Shown piece by piece: positions 45,258 through 54,784 of a stretch of 64,000 nt of DNA (position 1 is its first letter; every line of letters begins with the position of its first letter). The notes under the pieces are model-generated. The model searched no databases. It had not been told where the DNA came from and was given only the letters and a program-made list of their open reading frames with translations. The translations under genes and the position numbers were made by a program. Source of the DNA: Streptomyces vietnamensis (lineage in GTDB: Bacteria; Actinomycetota; Actinomycetes; Streptomycetales; Streptomycetaceae). The stretch spans positions 5,956,001 to 6,020,000 of the forward strand of contig NZ_CP010407.1 in assembly GCF_000830005.1 (NCBI RefSeq), in the 5' to 3' direction.

Positions 45258-46118
45258 GTGCCCGAGCTGCCCGAGGTCGAGGTCGTACGGCGCGGACTCG
45301 AGCGCTGGGTCGCCGGACGCACCGTGACCGAGGTCGAGGTGCTGCACCCCAGGGCCGTACGACGCCATCCGGCGGGCGGCGAGGACTTCGCGGCCCGGCT
45401 GAAGGGGCAGCGCTTCGAGGTCGCGCGGCGGCGCGGCAAGTACCTGTGGCTGCCGCTCGCGGAGACCGGGACCTCCGTCCTGGGACACCTCGGCATGAGC
45501 GGCCAGCTCCTCGTCCAGCCGGAGGACGCCCCGGACGAGAAGCACCTCCGCATCCGCGTCCGCTTCGACGATGCCGCCGGCACCGAGCTCCGCTTCGTCG
45601 ACCAGCGCACCTTCGGCGGCCTCTCGCTCCACGAGCAGACCCCCGACGGGCTCCCGGACGTCATCGCGCACATCGCCCGCGATCCGCTGGACCCGGAGTT
45701 CGACGACGCCGCCTTCCAGAGCGCGCTGCGGCTGCGCCGTACCACCGTGAAGCGGGCGCTGCTCGACCAGTCGCTGATCAGCGGCGTCGGCAACATCTAC
45801 GCGGACGAGGCGCTCTGGCGCTCGAAGCTGCACTACGACCGCCCGACGGCCACCCTGACCCGCCCGCGCTCGGCCGAGCTGCTCGGCCACGTGCGGGACG
45901 TGATGAACGCGGCGCTCGACGCCGGCGGCACCAGCTTCGACAGCCTGTACGTGAACGTCAACGGCGAGTCCGGCTACTTCGACCGCTCGCTCGACGCGTA
46001 CGGACGCGAGGACGAGCCCTGCCGCCGCTGCGGTACGCCGATGCGGCGACGGGCCTGGATGAACCGGTCCAGCTACTTCTGCCCGCGCTGTCAGCGCCCG
46101 CCGCGCACGAGCGCCTGA
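45258..46118 (+). CDS. mutM: Formamidopyrimidine-DNA glycosylase
   Basis: 286 aa from the GTG at 45258 with GGAGG 7 bases upstream. After Met removal it starts [14 protein letters not shown], giving the catalytic Pro1 and Glu2. [17 protein letters not shown] is the helix-two-turns-helix, and the C-terminal zinc finger [13 protein letters not shown] ... CPRCQ is complete. It excises 8-oxoguanine and has AP-lyase activity. Confidence 0.95.
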   Translation: MPELPEVEVVRRGLERWVAGRTVTEVEVLHPRAVRRHPAGGEDFAARLKGQRFEVARRRGKYLWLPLAETGTSVLGHLGMSGQLLVQPEDAPDEKHLRIRVRFDDAAGTELRFVDQRTFGGLSLHEQTPDGLPDVIAHIARDPLDPEFDDAAFQSALRLRRTTVKRALLDQSLISGVGNIYADEALWRSKLHYDRPTATLTRPRSAELLGHVRDVMNAALDAGGTSFDSLYVNVNGESGYFDRSLDAYGREDEPCRRCGTPMRRRAWMNRSSYFCPRCQRPPRTSA

Positions 46119-46122
46119 GCGG

Positions 46123-46518
46123 TCAGCCCGTGACGGGGGCCGCGCGCTCGGAGTCGTACCTCTCGCGCGCCGCCTCGACCTGCGGCATCCGCCCCTCCAC
46201 CAGCTCGATCAGGCCGATCAGCCGCTCCGCGATCTCGCGGCCGAGCGGGGTGAGCCGGTAGTCGACCCGCGGCGGGTTCGTGGGCTGCGCCTCGCGGTGG
46301 ACGAGACCGTCGCGCTCCAGGGCGTGCAGGGTCTGCGACAGCATCTTCTCGCTCACGCCGTCGACCCGGCGCCGCAGCTCGTTGAAGCGGAACGTCCCTT
46401 CGTGCAGGGCGCCCAGGGTCAGGCTGCCCCAGCGGCCCGTCACGTGCTCCAGCGTGCCGCGCGAGGGGCAGGCGCGCGCGAACACGTCGTAGGCGAGGTC
46501 GTCAGTCATGCCCTCCAC
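46123..46518 (-). CDS. HxlR-family transcriptional regulator
   Basis: 131 aa from the GTG at 46518 (GGGAGTACG upstream). HxlR winged helix: LEHVTGRWGSLTLGALHEGTFRFNELRRRVDGVSEKMLSQTLHALERDGLV, with YRLTPLGRE in the wing. The early Cys (ARACPSRG) sits where redox-sensing HxlR proteins carry a conserved Cys. Divergent from a flavodoxin-like gene across 115 bp, which it probably represses. Confidence 0.92.
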   Translation of the reverse strand: MEGMTDDLAYDVFARACPSRGTLEHVTGRWGSLTLGALHEGTFRFNELRRRVDGVSEKMLSQTLHALERDGLVHREAQPTNPPRVDYRLTPLGREIAERLIGLIELVEGRMPQVEAARERYDSERAAPVTG

Positions 46519-46565
46519 CGTACTCCCGCGCAGCGCTTACTGCCATGGGGGCGCAACCCAGGGGC

Positions 46566-46594
46566 TTGCGCTTTCGAAAAGTTAGTGCTCTACT
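46566..46594 (+). promoter_or_regulatory. Promoter/operator for the flavodoxin-like gene
   Basis: TTGCGC (46566-46571) and TCTACT (46589-46594) are 17 bp apart. A palindrome TTTCGAAA (46572-46579) lies in the spacer and could be the HxlR site. Confidence 0.4.
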
Positions 46595-46633
46595 TCTGGT
46601 CATCACCCCGAACGCCTCTTCGAGGAGCTTTTT

Positions 46634-47218
46634 GTGACCACCCCCGTCGTCTCCATCGCCTACCACTCCGGCTACGGCCACACCGCGGTCCTGGCCGAGG
46701 CCGTCCGTGACGGCGCCGCCGACGCGGGCGCCACCGTCCACCTGATCAAGGTCGACGAGATCACCGACGCCGAGTGGGAGCTGCTCGACGCCTCCGACGC
46801 GATCGTCTTCGGCTCCCCGACCTACATGGGCACCGCCTCCGGCGCCTTCCACCAGTTCGCCGAGGCCACCTCGAAGCGCTGGTTCACCGACGCCTGGCTG
46901 GACAAGCTGGCCGCCGGCTTCACCAACTCCGGCTCCAAGAGCGGCGACAAGGGGCACACCCTGCAGTTCTTCCAGACCCTCGCCGGCCAGCACGGCATGA
47001 CCTGGGTCAACCTGGGCCTCAAGCCCGGCTGGAACAGCAGCGAGGCCTCCGAGAACGACCTCAACCGCCTCGGCTTCTTCTCCGGCGCCGGCGCCCAGAC
47101 CCACACCGACCTGGGCCCCGAGGGCGTCCACAAGGCCGACGTCGCCACCGCCGAGCACCTCGGCCGCCGCGTCGCCCTCACGGCCCGCACCTTCGCGGCC
47201 GGCAAGGCCGCCGTCTGA
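46634..47218 (+). CDS. WrbA-like NAD(P)H:quinone oxidoreductase / flavodoxin-family protein
   Basis: 194 aa, GTG start with GAGGAG. Flavodoxin fold: VSIAYHSGYGHTAVLAEAV (phosphate loop), AIVFGSPTYMGTASGAFHQF (flavin loop), GHTLQFFQTLAGQHGMTWVNLG. The family reduces quinones with FMN. Placement opposite an HxlR-type regulator fits a quinone or electrophile response. WrbA itself versus a close relative cannot be separated by eye. Confidence 0.85.
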   Translation: MTTPVVSIAYHSGYGHTAVLAEAVRDGAADAGATVHLIKVDEITDAEWELLDASDAIVFGSPTYMGTASGAFHQFAEATSKRWFTDAWLDKLAAGFTNSGSKSGDKGHTLQFFQTLAGQHGMTWVNLGLKPGWNSSEASENDLNRLGFFSGAGAQTHTDLGPEGVHKADVATAEHLGRRVALTARTFAAGKAAV

Positions 47219-47236
47219 CACCCACGCGGTCCGTCC

Positions 47237-47289
47237 CGCACGTGAAGGGGCCCCGTCACCTCTGTGGTGACGGGGCCCCTTCACGTGCG
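47237..47289. terminator. Long bidirectional terminator
   Basis: CGCACGTGAAGGGGCCCCGTCACC pairs with GGTGACGGGGCCCCTTCACGTGCG around a 5-base loop: a perfect 24-bp stem between convergent genes. Confidence 0.9.
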
Positions 47290-47298
47290 GTGCTCGGC

Positions 47299-48231
47299 TC
47301 AGTAGCCGAAGTCCTGGGTCCACCACGGGCCGCCGTCGCCGAAGACCACGCCGACGCCCATGGTTGTGAAGTCGCAGTTCAGGATGTTGGCGCGGTGGCC
47401 GTCGCTGTTCATCCAGGACGCCATCACCGCCGCCGCGTCCACCTGGCCGCGTGCGATGTTCTCGCCGCCCATGCCCGATATGCCCGCCTGCTGGGCGCGG
47501 ACCCACGGGGTGTCGCCGTCCGGGTCCGTGTGGTCGAAGAAGCCGCGGGTCGCCATGTCGGCGCTGAACGCGCCGGCCAGCGCCGCGAGCCGGGTGTCCG
47601 CGTGCACCGGGGTGCAGCCGACCTTGGCGCGCTCGGCGTTGACCAGGCGGAGGACCTCGGCCTCGGCGGCCTCGCCGCGGCCGGCGGTGGAGGTGACCGT
47701 GACCTTCTCGGTCGGCGCCGCCGTGGTCGGCTCCGGCTTCGGTGCGGGCGCCTTCGTCGTGGGCGCGGCCGAGACCCGGGTCGGCACGGGCTTCGGCGCG
47801 GGCGCCTTCGGCTTCGTCCTCGTCTTCGTGGGGGTCGGCTTCGGGGTCGAGGTCGGCTTCGCCTTCGGGGTGGCCTTCGGGCTCGGCTTCTTGGACGGGG
47901 CCCCCGAGGGGGAGGCGGGCCTGCTCGCGCTTGCTCCCGCGCTCGTACCGGTCGGAGTCTGTGTGGCCCCGCCCTGCGTCGTCAGCTCCGGGGCCTGCCG
48001 GGACTGGACCTGGCGCTCGCTCGTGGTGCCCGCGCTGCCGACCGTGAAGGTGTTCCCGCCGGGGAGCAGGCCGGAGGCGACGGCGACGGCGCCGACCGCG
48101 ACCGCCGCGGAGGCGCCGAGCAGGCCGGTGCGCACCGGCCGACGACGGCCGGCACCCCGGTGCGGGCGGCCCGAACCGGCCGCGTAGTCTTCTGCGGCGG
48201 GTGCGGCGCCGGAGCGACGGTGGCGTCCCAT
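47299..48231 (-). CDS. Secreted/anchored CAP (SCP/PR-1) domain protein
   Basis: 310 aa from the ATG at 48231 (GAGGAAGG upstream). A basic N-terminus precedes one hydrophobic segment (about 35-58, LLGASAAVAVGAVAVASGLL), acting as a signal anchor. A roughly 100-residue Pro/Lys/Thr-rich wall-spanning linker (PKAKPTSTPKPTP) follows, then a CAP domain: LRLVNAERAKVGCTPV, HTDPDGDTPW, GGENIARG, WMNSDGHRANIL and WWTQDFGY. The His/Glu tetrad expected of CAP proteins is present. Function in bacteria is unsettled. Confidence 0.9.
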   Translation of the reverse strand: MGRHRRSGAAPAAEDYAAGSGRPHRGAGRRRPVRTGLLGASAAVAVGAVAVASGLLPGGNTFTVGSAGTTSERQVQSRQAPELTTQGGATQTPTGTSAGASASRPASPSGAPSKKPSPKATPKAKPTSTPKPTPTKTRTKPKAPAPKPVPTRVSAAPTTKAPAPKPEPTTAAPTEKVTVTSTAGRGEAAEAEVLRLVNAERAKVGCTPVHADTRLAALAGAFSADMATRGFFDHTDPDGDTPWVRAQQAGISGMGGENIARGQVDAAAVMASWMNSDGHRANILNCDFTTMGVGVVFGDGGPWWTQDFGY

Positions 48232-48435
48232 CTGCTCTGCCTTCCTCTGCTGGTCTTCGCTGGTTCCGCGCGGGATTCTTTGCCGGGCTTTGCTGATCTT
48301 TGCTGTCGGTACCGTTCCGGATCGACAGTCGAACGGCGCGCGCCCGAACGGGTGAGTCGTGTTCGGTCGGGACTGTACGCCATGAGAAGCAGGGGCGATG
48401 TGCTCATCTGGCAATCCGCCCGTTAGCGTGCAGCC

Positions 48436-48717
48436 ATGAGCGACGACGTACGGATGACCGCCTGGGTGCGCGGCCGGGTGCAGGGAGTGGGCTTCCGCTG
48501 GTTCACCAGGGCAAACGCCTTGGAGATCGGCGGCCTGGTGGGCTTCGCCCTGAACCTCGACGACGGCCGGGTGCAGGTGGTGGCCGAGGGGCCGCGTGAG
48601 AATTGCCACCGTCTGCTCGACTGGCTCCAGTCCGCCGACACACCCGGACGTGTGGACGGTGTCACTGAGATCTGGGACACCCCGCGCGGCGGCTACGACG
48701 GCTTCGCCATCCGCTGA
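48436..48717 (+). CDS. acyP: Acylphosphatase
   Basis: 93 aa with the complete signature: [13 protein letters not shown] (catalytic Arg) and [12 protein letters not shown] (catalytic Asn). It hydrolyses acyl phosphates such as carbamoyl phosphate. In Streptomyces it lies between mutM and smc, as here. Confidence 0.95.
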   Translation: MSDDVRMTAWVRGRVQGVGFRWFTRANALEIGGLVGFALNLDDGRVQVVAEGPRENCHRLLDWLQSADTPGRVDGVTEIWDTPRGGYDGFAIR

Positions 48718-49106
48718 CGATCACGCTCCGACACCCCGCCCGGTGACCGAGAGCGGCACCGGGCGGACGCGCGGTAACAGGGGCGTGACCAGCGAACCGA
48801 TTGATGGTTGCCAACTCGCGCCGGTCGTGCGAGGCTGCCCGGTAAGGATGATCGCGACGCCCCCGAGGCACCGAGTTCGAAGGCCCCGCCGCCCGTTGAG
48901 CGGCCGTGGACTCCTCGGTAGCCCTTCAAACGGGGCGTGATCGTGTTGACCGTCAAACTTTTTGGTGAGACTCTGGAAGCCCCGCGCACCTTAGCTGTTT
49001 GGCAGTGGAACCGGCACGACAAGCAGTACTGCCGAGCACCGCGGGTGCGAATCCCTCACGACCCACACCGCTTCGGTCGGTCACTCATTGTGGAGGACCA
49101 TCCATC
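48718..49106. other. Intergenic region between acyP and the 72-aa protein
   Basis: 389 bp. It contains a TTGACC (48948-48953) with AT-rich DNA downstream, the likely promoter of the 72-aa gene. A TGCGAATCCC stretch near 49050 looks like a tRNA T-loop, but no tRNA folds around it. No other feature was seen. Confidence 0.45.
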
Positions 49107-49325
49107 ATGGCAAAGGCGCTTCTCGGTTACGTCGGCGGCTCCGACCCGCGACTCCTCGCCGAGATGCGACGGCTGCAGCAGCGCGTCCAGGACCTCGAAT
49201 CCGAGCTGGTACGGATCCAGTCCGAGAACGACACGCTCGCCGCTGCCGCCGCTCAGCACCAGGGAGAGTCGCTGCTGAACAGCATCGATCTCGACGTACC
49301 CCAGGCAGAGCCTGCGCTCACCTGA
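49107..49325 (+). CDS. Small coiled-coil protein, unknown function
   Basis: 72 aa from the ATG at 49107 with TGGAGG 10 bases upstream. MAKALLGYVGGSDPR is followed by a heptad-rich helix (LLAEMRRLQQRVQDLESELVRIQSENDTLAAAAA) and a short acidic tail. It probably dimerises. The gene precedes smc in Streptomyces genomes, but a link to Smc is only positional. Confidence 0.75.
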   Translation: MAKALLGYVGGSDPRLLAEMRRLQQRVQDLESELVRIQSENDTLAAAAAQHQGESLLNSIDLDVPQAEPALT

Positions 49326-49557
49326 CAACCCAGCCCCCAGGGGCCAGGTGGAAAGCATTCTCGTCGGCGCAGCCGGACACCCACACAGCTGATCGTGCGG
49401 ATCGACGCACGTGCACGACAGCTGGACCTGCAAGGGGCGCCTCGGCGTCCCTTCTCCCTTTCACCCGTTGTTTCCCCCGCGTCCCACCCCTCCTCATCCG
49501 AGGATCTGCCCCACGCCATCGCGGGCGAAACGCACGGGCCCCGGTAGAGTCCTGGGA

Positions 49558-52500
49558 GTGCACCTCAAGGCCCTGACCCTCCGCGGATTCAAGTCGTTCG
49601 CCTCGGCCACCACGCTGCGGTTCGAACCCGGAATCACCTGTGTCGTGGGCCCCAACGGATCGGGCAAGTCCAACGTCGTGGACGCCCTGTCCTGGGTCAT
49701 GGGCGAGCAGGGCGCCAAGTCGCTGCGCGGCGGCAAGATGGAAGACGTCATCTTCGCCGGCACGACCGGGCGCCCCCCGCTCGGCCGCGCCGAGGTCTCG
49801 CTGACCATCGACAACTCCGACGGCGCCCTGCCCATCGACTACGCCGAGGTCACCCTGACCCGGATCATGTTCCGCGGCGGCAGCAGCGAGTACCAGATCA
49901 ACGGCGACACCTGCCGCCTGCTCGACTTCCAGGACCTGCTCTCCGACTCCGGCATCGGACGCGAGATGCACGTCATCGTCGGCCAGGGACAGCTCGACTC
50001 CGTGCTGCACGCCGACCCGATGGGCCGCCGCGCCTTCATCGAGGAGGCCGCCGGCGTCCTCAAGCACCGCAAGCGCAAGGAGAAGGCGCTGCGGAAGCTG
50101 GACGCGATGCAGGCCAACCTCGCGCGCGTGCAGGACCTCACCGACGAACTCCGCCGCCAGCTCAAGCCGCTGGGCCGGCAGGCCGCCGTCGCCCGCCGCG
50201 CCGTCGTCATCCAGGCCGACCTGCGCGACGCCCGGCTCCGCCTCCTCGCCGACGACCTCGTACGGCTCCAGGAGGCGCTGACGGCCGAGGTCGCCGACGA
50301 GGCGGCCCTGCTCGCCCGCAAGGAGGCCACCGAGGCCGAGCTGCGCGCCGCCCTCGCCCGGGAGGCCGAGCTCGAAGCGGAGGCCCGCACCCTCGTGCCC
50401 CGCCTGGAACGCGCCCAGCAGAACTGGTACGACCTCTCCCAGCTCGCCGAACGCGTCCGCGGCACCATCTCCCTGGCCGACGCGCGCGTGAAGAGCGCCA
50501 CCACCGCACCCGCCGAGGAACGCCGCGGCCGCGACCCGGAGGACCTGGAGCGGGAGGCCGCCCGCGTACGGGAACAGGAGGCCGAGCTCGAAGCCGCCCT
50601 GGAGGCCGCCGAGCGCGCCCTGGAGGACTCCGTCGCCCACCGCGCCGACCTGGAGCGGAGCCTCGCGGCCGAGGAGCGCCGCCTCAAGGACGCGGCCCGC
50701 GCCATCGCCGACCGGCGCGAGGGCCTCGCCCGGCTCCACGGCCAGGTCAACGCGGCCCGCTCGCGCGCCGCCTCCGCCCAGGCCGAGATCGACCGGCTCG
50801 CCGCCGCCCGCGACGAGGCCGCGGAGCGGTCGGCCGCCGCCCAGGAGGAGTACGAACAGCTCAAGGCCGAGGTCGACGGCCTCGACGCGGAGGACACCGA
50901 GCAGGGCGAGCGGTACGAGACCGCCCGCCGCGAACTCGCCGACGCGGAGGCCGCGCTGAGCGCCGCCCGCGAGGCCGCGGCCGACGCCGAACGCCGCCGC
51001 GCCGCGACCGCGGCCCGGCACGACACCCTCGCCCTCGGGCTGCGCCGCAAGGACGGCACGGGCGCCCTGCTCTCCGCCGGGCTCACCGGACTCCTCGGAC
51101 CGGCGGCCGAACTCCTCACCGTCACCCCGGGATACGAGATCCCCGTCGCCGCCGCCCTCGGCGCGGCCGCCGACGCGCTCGCCGCCGACGGCCCCTCCTC
51201 CGCCGCCGAAGCCCTGCGCCTGCTGCGCAAGCAGGACGCGGGCCGGGCCACCCTGCTCCTCGCCGGAGCCCCTGAGCCGCAGCCCCCGCTGGCCGCCGGC
51301 GGACCCCCGTACGCCGCCGACCTGATCAGCGGGCCCGCCGAACTCCTGGGCGCCGTCCGCCGGTTGCTCGCCGGGATCGTGGTCGTCGGCGACCTCGACG
51401 AGGCCGCCGAACTGGTCAGGACCAGGCCCGAGCTGACCGCCGTCACCACCGAAGGGGACCTGATCGGGGCGCACTTCGCACAGGGCGGCTCCGCCGGCGC
51501 GCCCAGCCTCCTCGAAGTCCAGGCCTCGGTCGCCGAGGCCGCCGCCGAGCTCGACGAACTGGGCGTACGGTGCGAGGAGTTGGCCGCAGCCCAAGTCGAG
51601 GCCGCCGAGCGGCGGCGCCACGCGGGCGCACTCGTCGAGGAGCTCGACACCCGCCGCCGCGCCGGTGAGCGCGAGAGGTCCGCCGTCGCCCAGCGGCTCG
51701 GAAGGCTCGCCGGACAGGCCAGGGGAGCGGCGGGGGAGGCCGAGCGGACCGCGGCGGCCGCCGCCCGCGCCCAGGACGCCCTGGAGAAGGCCACCGCCGA
51801 AGCCGAGGAACTGGCCGAACGGCTCCTCGTGGCCGAGGAGATGCCGGCCGAGGACGAGCCCGACACCTCCACCCGCGACCGGCTCGCGATCGACGGCTCC
51901 AACGCGCGCCAGACCGAGATGGAGGCGCGGCTCCAGGTCCGTACCCACGAGGAGCGGGTCAAGGGGCTCGCCGGACGGGCCGACTCGCTCGACCGGGCCG
52001 CCCGCGCCGAACGGGAGGCACGCGCGCGTGCCGAGCAGCGCCGGGCCCGGCTCCGCCACGAGGAGCGCGTCGCGGGCGCGGTCGCCGCCGGCGCCCGCAC
52101 CCTCCTGGCCCACGTCGAGGTCTCCCTGGTCCGCGCCGAGCGGGAGCGGGCCCTCGCCGAGGCGGCGAGGGCCGACCGGGAGCAGGGCCTGACGGCCGCC
52201 CGGGCCCGGGGCCGGGACCTCAAGGCCGAACTCGACAAGCTGACCGACTCCGTGCACCGGGGCGAGGTGCTCGGCGCCGAGAAGCGGCTGCGGATCGAGC
52301 AGCTGGAGGCGAAGGCCCTGGAGGAGTTCGGCGTGGAGGCGACCGCGCTGGTCGCCGAGTACGGCCCGGACCAGCCCGTGCCCCCGTCGCCGACCGTCGA
52401 GGGGGAGACCCCGGACGAGACCCCCGACGCCCGGCCGCGCCCGTTCGTCCGTTCGGAGCAGGAGAAGCGGCTGAAGGCCGCCGAACGGGCGTACCACCAG

Positions 52501-53094
52501 CTCGGCAAGGTGAATCCGCTGGCCCTGGAGGAGTTCGCGGCCCTGGAGGAGCGGCACCGGTTCCTCTCGGAGCAGCTGGAGGACCTGAAGAAGACCCGCA
52601 CCGACCTGCTTCAGGTCGTGAAGGAGGTGGACCTGCGCGTCGAGCAGGTCTTCACCGAGGCCTACCGGGACACCGCCCGCGAGTTCGAGGGCGTCTTCTC
52701 GCGGCTCTTCCCGGGCGGCGAGGGCCGGCTGATCCTCACCGACCCGGACAACATGCTCACCACCGGCGTCGAGGTGGAGGCCCGCCCGCCGGGCAAGAAG
52801 GTCAAGCGCCTCTCGCTGCTCTCCGGCGGCGAGCGCTCGCTCACCGCCGTGGCGCTGCTCGTCTCGATCTTCAAGGCCAGGCCCAGCCCGTTCTACGTGA
52901 TGGACGAGGTCGAGGCGGCGCTCGACGACACCAACCTCCAGCGGCTGATCGGGATCATGCGGGAGCTCCAGGAGTCCTCGCAGCTGATCGTGATCACGCA
53001 CCAGAAGCGGACCATGGAGGTCGCGGACGCGCTGTACGGCGTGTCCATGCAGGGCGATGGCGTCTCGAAGGTGATCAGTCAGCGGCTGCGCTGA
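49558..53094 (+). CDS. smc: Chromosome partition protein Smc
   Basis: 1178 aa, GTG start. ATPase head halves at both ends: Walker A GPNGSGKSNVVDALSW near the N-terminus, the C-motif LLSGGERSLTAVALL and Walker B FYVMDEVEAALDD near the C-terminus. Two long Ala/Glu/Arg-rich coiled coils flank a hinge (about 510-680, LTGLLGPAAELLTVTPGYE region). It condenses and segregates chromosomes with ScpA/B and ParB, important in sporulating hyphae. Upstream, 49326-49557 (232 bp) must contain its promoter; no gene is seen there. Confidence 0.97.
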   Translation: MHLKALTLRGFKSFASATTLRFEPGITCVVGPNGSGKSNVVDALSWVMGEQGAKSLRGGKMEDVIFAGTTGRPPLGRAEVSLTIDNSDGALPIDYAEVTLTRIMFRGGSSEYQINGDTCRLLDFQDLLSDSGIGREMHVIVGQGQLDSVLHADPMGRRAFIEEAAGVLKHRKRKEKALRKLDAMQANLARVQDLTDELRRQLKPLGRQAAVARRAVVIQADLRDARLRLLADDLVRLQEALTAEVADEAALLARKEATEAELRAALAREAELEAEARTLVPRLERAQQNWYDLSQLAERVRGTISLADARVKSATTAPAEERRGRDPEDLEREAARVREQEAELEAALEAAERALEDSVAHRADLERSLAAEERRLKDAARAIADRREGLARLHGQVNAARSRAASAQAEIDRLAAARDEAAERSAAAQEEYEQLKAEVDGLDAEDTEQGERYETARRELADAEAALSAAREAAADAERRRAATAARHDTLALGLRRKDGTGALLSAGLTGLLGPAAELLTVTPGYEIPVAAALGAAADALAADGPSSAAEALRLLRKQDAGRATLLLAGAPEPQPPLAAGGPPYAADLISGPAELLGAVRRLLAGIVVVGDLDEAAELVRTRPELTAVTTEGDLIGAHFAQGGSAGAPSLLEVQASVAEAAAELDELGVRCEELAAAQVEAAERRRHAGALVEELDTRRRAGERERSAVAQRLGRLAGQARGAAGEAERTAAAAARAQDALEKATAEAEELAERLLVAEEMPAEDEPDTSTRDRLAIDGSNARQTEMEARLQVRTHEERVKGLAGRADSLDRAARAEREARARAEQRRARLRHEERVAGAVAAGARTLLAHVEVSLVRAERERALAEAARADREQGLTAARARGRDLKAELDKLTDSVHRGEVLGAEKRLRIEQLEAKALEEFGVEATALVAEYGPDQPVPPSPTVEGETPDETPDARPRPFVRSEQEKRLKAAERAYHQLGKVNPLALEEFAALEERHRFLSEQLEDLKKTRTDLLQVVKEVDLRVEQVFTEAYRDTAREFEGVFSRLFPGGEGRLILTDPDNMLTTGVEVEARPPGKKVKRLSLLSGGERSLTAVALLVSIFKARPSPFYVMDEVEAALDDTNLQRLIGIMRELQESSQLIVITHQKRTMEVADALYGVSMQGDGVSKVISQRLR

Positions 53095-53160
53095 CCCCAT
53101 TGTTCAACTATTGAATCCATAGGGCCTCCCTCTGCTCTAAAAGTCACATGACATCGGCTA

Positions 53161-53188
53161 TTGACTTCGAAACTTGAAGGAATAGTCT
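53161..53188 (+). promoter_or_regulatory. Candidate glcP promoter
   Basis: TTGACT (53161-53166) and TAGTCT (53183-53188) are spaced by 16 bp in an AT-rich block, 86 bp before the sugar permease start. Confidence 0.5.
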
Positions 53189-53273
53189 CTGCAACGTTGC
53201 TTTAACCTTCACGTGGTGGGCGGCGCGAAGTTGTGCGCCACTGGAAGGGCTCGCCCCCCACCGAGGAGTCCAT

Positions 53274-54707
53274 GTGACCAGCACCGAGAAGGCGCCCACG
53301 CCGCCACCTTCCGAAGGCCGAGCCGCTCACCCGGACCACCTCGGCCACGTCATCTTCATCACGGCCTCCGCCGCGATGGGCGGCTTCCTCTTCGGCTACG
53401 ACAGCTCCGTCATCAACGGCGCCGTCGAGGCGATCCGCGACCGCTACTCCATCGGCTCCGGCACCCTCGCGCAGGTCATCGCCATCGCCCTGATCGGCTG
53501 CGCCATCGGCGCCGCCACCGCCGGCCGGATCGCCGACCGCATCGGCCGCATCCGCTGCATGCAGATCTCCGCGGTGCTCTTCGCCGTCAGCGCCGTCGGC
53601 TCCGCACTGCCCTTCGCCCTCTGGGACCTCGCCCTCTGGCGGATCATCGGCGGCTTCGCCATCGGCATGGCCTCCGTCATCGGCCCCGCGTACATCGCCG
53701 AGGTCGCCCCCGCCGCCTACCGCGGCCGCCTCGGCTCCTTCCAGCAGGCCGCGATCGTCATCGGCATCGCCATCTCCCAGCTGGTCAACTACGGCATCCT
53801 CCAGCTCGCCGACGGCGACCAGCGCGGCGAGATCGGCGGCATCGAGGCCTGGCAGTGGATGCTCGGAGTGATGGTCGTCCCCGCCCTCCTCTACGGCATG
53901 CTGTCCTTCGCGATCCCCGAGTCCCCCCGCTTCCTCATCTCCGTCGGGAAGGTCGACCGGGCCAAGGAGGTCCTCGCCGAGGTCGAGGGCCACGGCGTCG
54001 ACCTCGACCACCGCGTCGCCGAGATCGACCAGGCCATGCGCAGCGAGCACAAGTCCACCTTCAGGGACCTGCTCGTCGTCGGCAGCAGGTTCAAGCTCCT
54101 GCCCATCGTCTGGGTCGGCATCGGACTCTCGGTCTTCCAGCAGCTCGTCGGCATCAACGTCGCCTTCTACTACTCCGCGACGCTGTGGCAGTCCGTCGGC
54201 ATCGACCCGTCCAGCTCGTTCTTCTACTCGTTCACCACGTCGATCATCAACATCATCGGCACCGTGATCGCGATGGTCCTGGTCGACCGCGTCGGCCGCA
54301 AGCCGCTCGCCCTCGTCGGCTCCGTCGGCATGGCGATCGCCCTCGCCTTCGAGGCCTGGGCCTTCTCCGCCGACCTCGTCGACGGCAAGCTGCCCGAGAC
54401 CCAGGGCGTCGTGGCCCTCGTCGCCGCCCACGTCTTCGTGCTCTTCTTCGCCCTCTCGTGGGGCGTGGTGGTCTGGGTCTTCCTCGGCGAGATGTTCCCC
54501 AACCGGATCCGCGCCGCCGCCCTCGGCGTCGCCGCCTCCGCCCAGTGGATCGCCAACTGGGCCATCACCGCCAGCTTCCCGTCCCTCGCGGACTGGAACC
54601 TCTCCGGCACCTACGTGATCTACACGATCTTCGCCGTGCTCTCGATCCCCTTCGTGCTCAGGTACGTCAGGGAGACGAAGGGCAAGGCGTTGGAGGAGAT
54701 GGGCTAA
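53274..54707 (+). CDS. glcP: MFS sugar:H+ symporter (glucose permease GlcP type)
   Basis: 477 aa, GTG start. 12 membrane segments with sugar-porter signatures: GGFLFGYDSSVINGA, GRIADRIGRIR, PAYIAEVAPAAYRGRLGS, IPESPRFLISVGK, FQQLVGINVAFYYS, DRVGRKPLALVG and EMFPNRIRAAALG. Placement just after smc matches S. coelicolor GlcP (SCO5578), the glucose permease, so glucose uptake with protons is likely. Confidence 0.9.
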   Translation: MTSTEKAPTPPPSEGRAAHPDHLGHVIFITASAAMGGFLFGYDSSVINGAVEAIRDRYSIGSGTLAQVIAIALIGCAIGAATAGRIADRIGRIRCMQISAVLFAVSAVGSALPFALWDLALWRIIGGFAIGMASVIGPAYIAEVAPAAYRGRLGSFQQAAIVIGIAISQLVNYGILQLADGDQRGEIGGIEAWQWMLGVMVVPALLYGMLSFAIPESPRFLISVGKVDRAKEVLAEVEGHGVDLDHRVAEIDQAMRSEHKSTFRDLLVVGSRFKLLPIVWVGIGLSVFQQLVGINVAFYYSATLWQSVGIDPSSSFFYSFTTSIINIIGTVIAMVLVDRVGRKPLALVGSVGMAIALAFEAWAFSADLVDGKLPETQGVVALVAAHVFVLFFALSWGVVVWVFLGEMFPNRIRAAALGVAASAQWIANWAITASFPSLADWNLSGTYVIYTIFAVLSIPFVLRYVRETKGKALEEMG

Positions 54708-54735
54708 ACCCCGCTGCCCCCCTCCTCACGACGAC

Positions 54736-54772
54736 TGCCCCGGTTCGAGGCCCTGTGCCTCGAGCCGGGGCA
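54736..54772. terminator. Terminator between glcP and the convergent oxidoreductase
   Basis: TGCCCCGG-TTCGAGGC pairs with GCCTCGA-GCCGGGGCA, loop CCTGT. Confidence 0.8.
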
Positions 54773-54784
54773 GTACGCCGTTCC

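Noticed and set aside
49036..49075. tRNA-like T-loop (TGCGAATCCC)
   Set aside because: No acceptor, D or anticodon stem can be formed around it.
49318..53100. 1260-aa minus-strand ORF opposite smc
   Set aside because: Shadow of smc; Gly/Val/Leu-rich with no recognisable motif.
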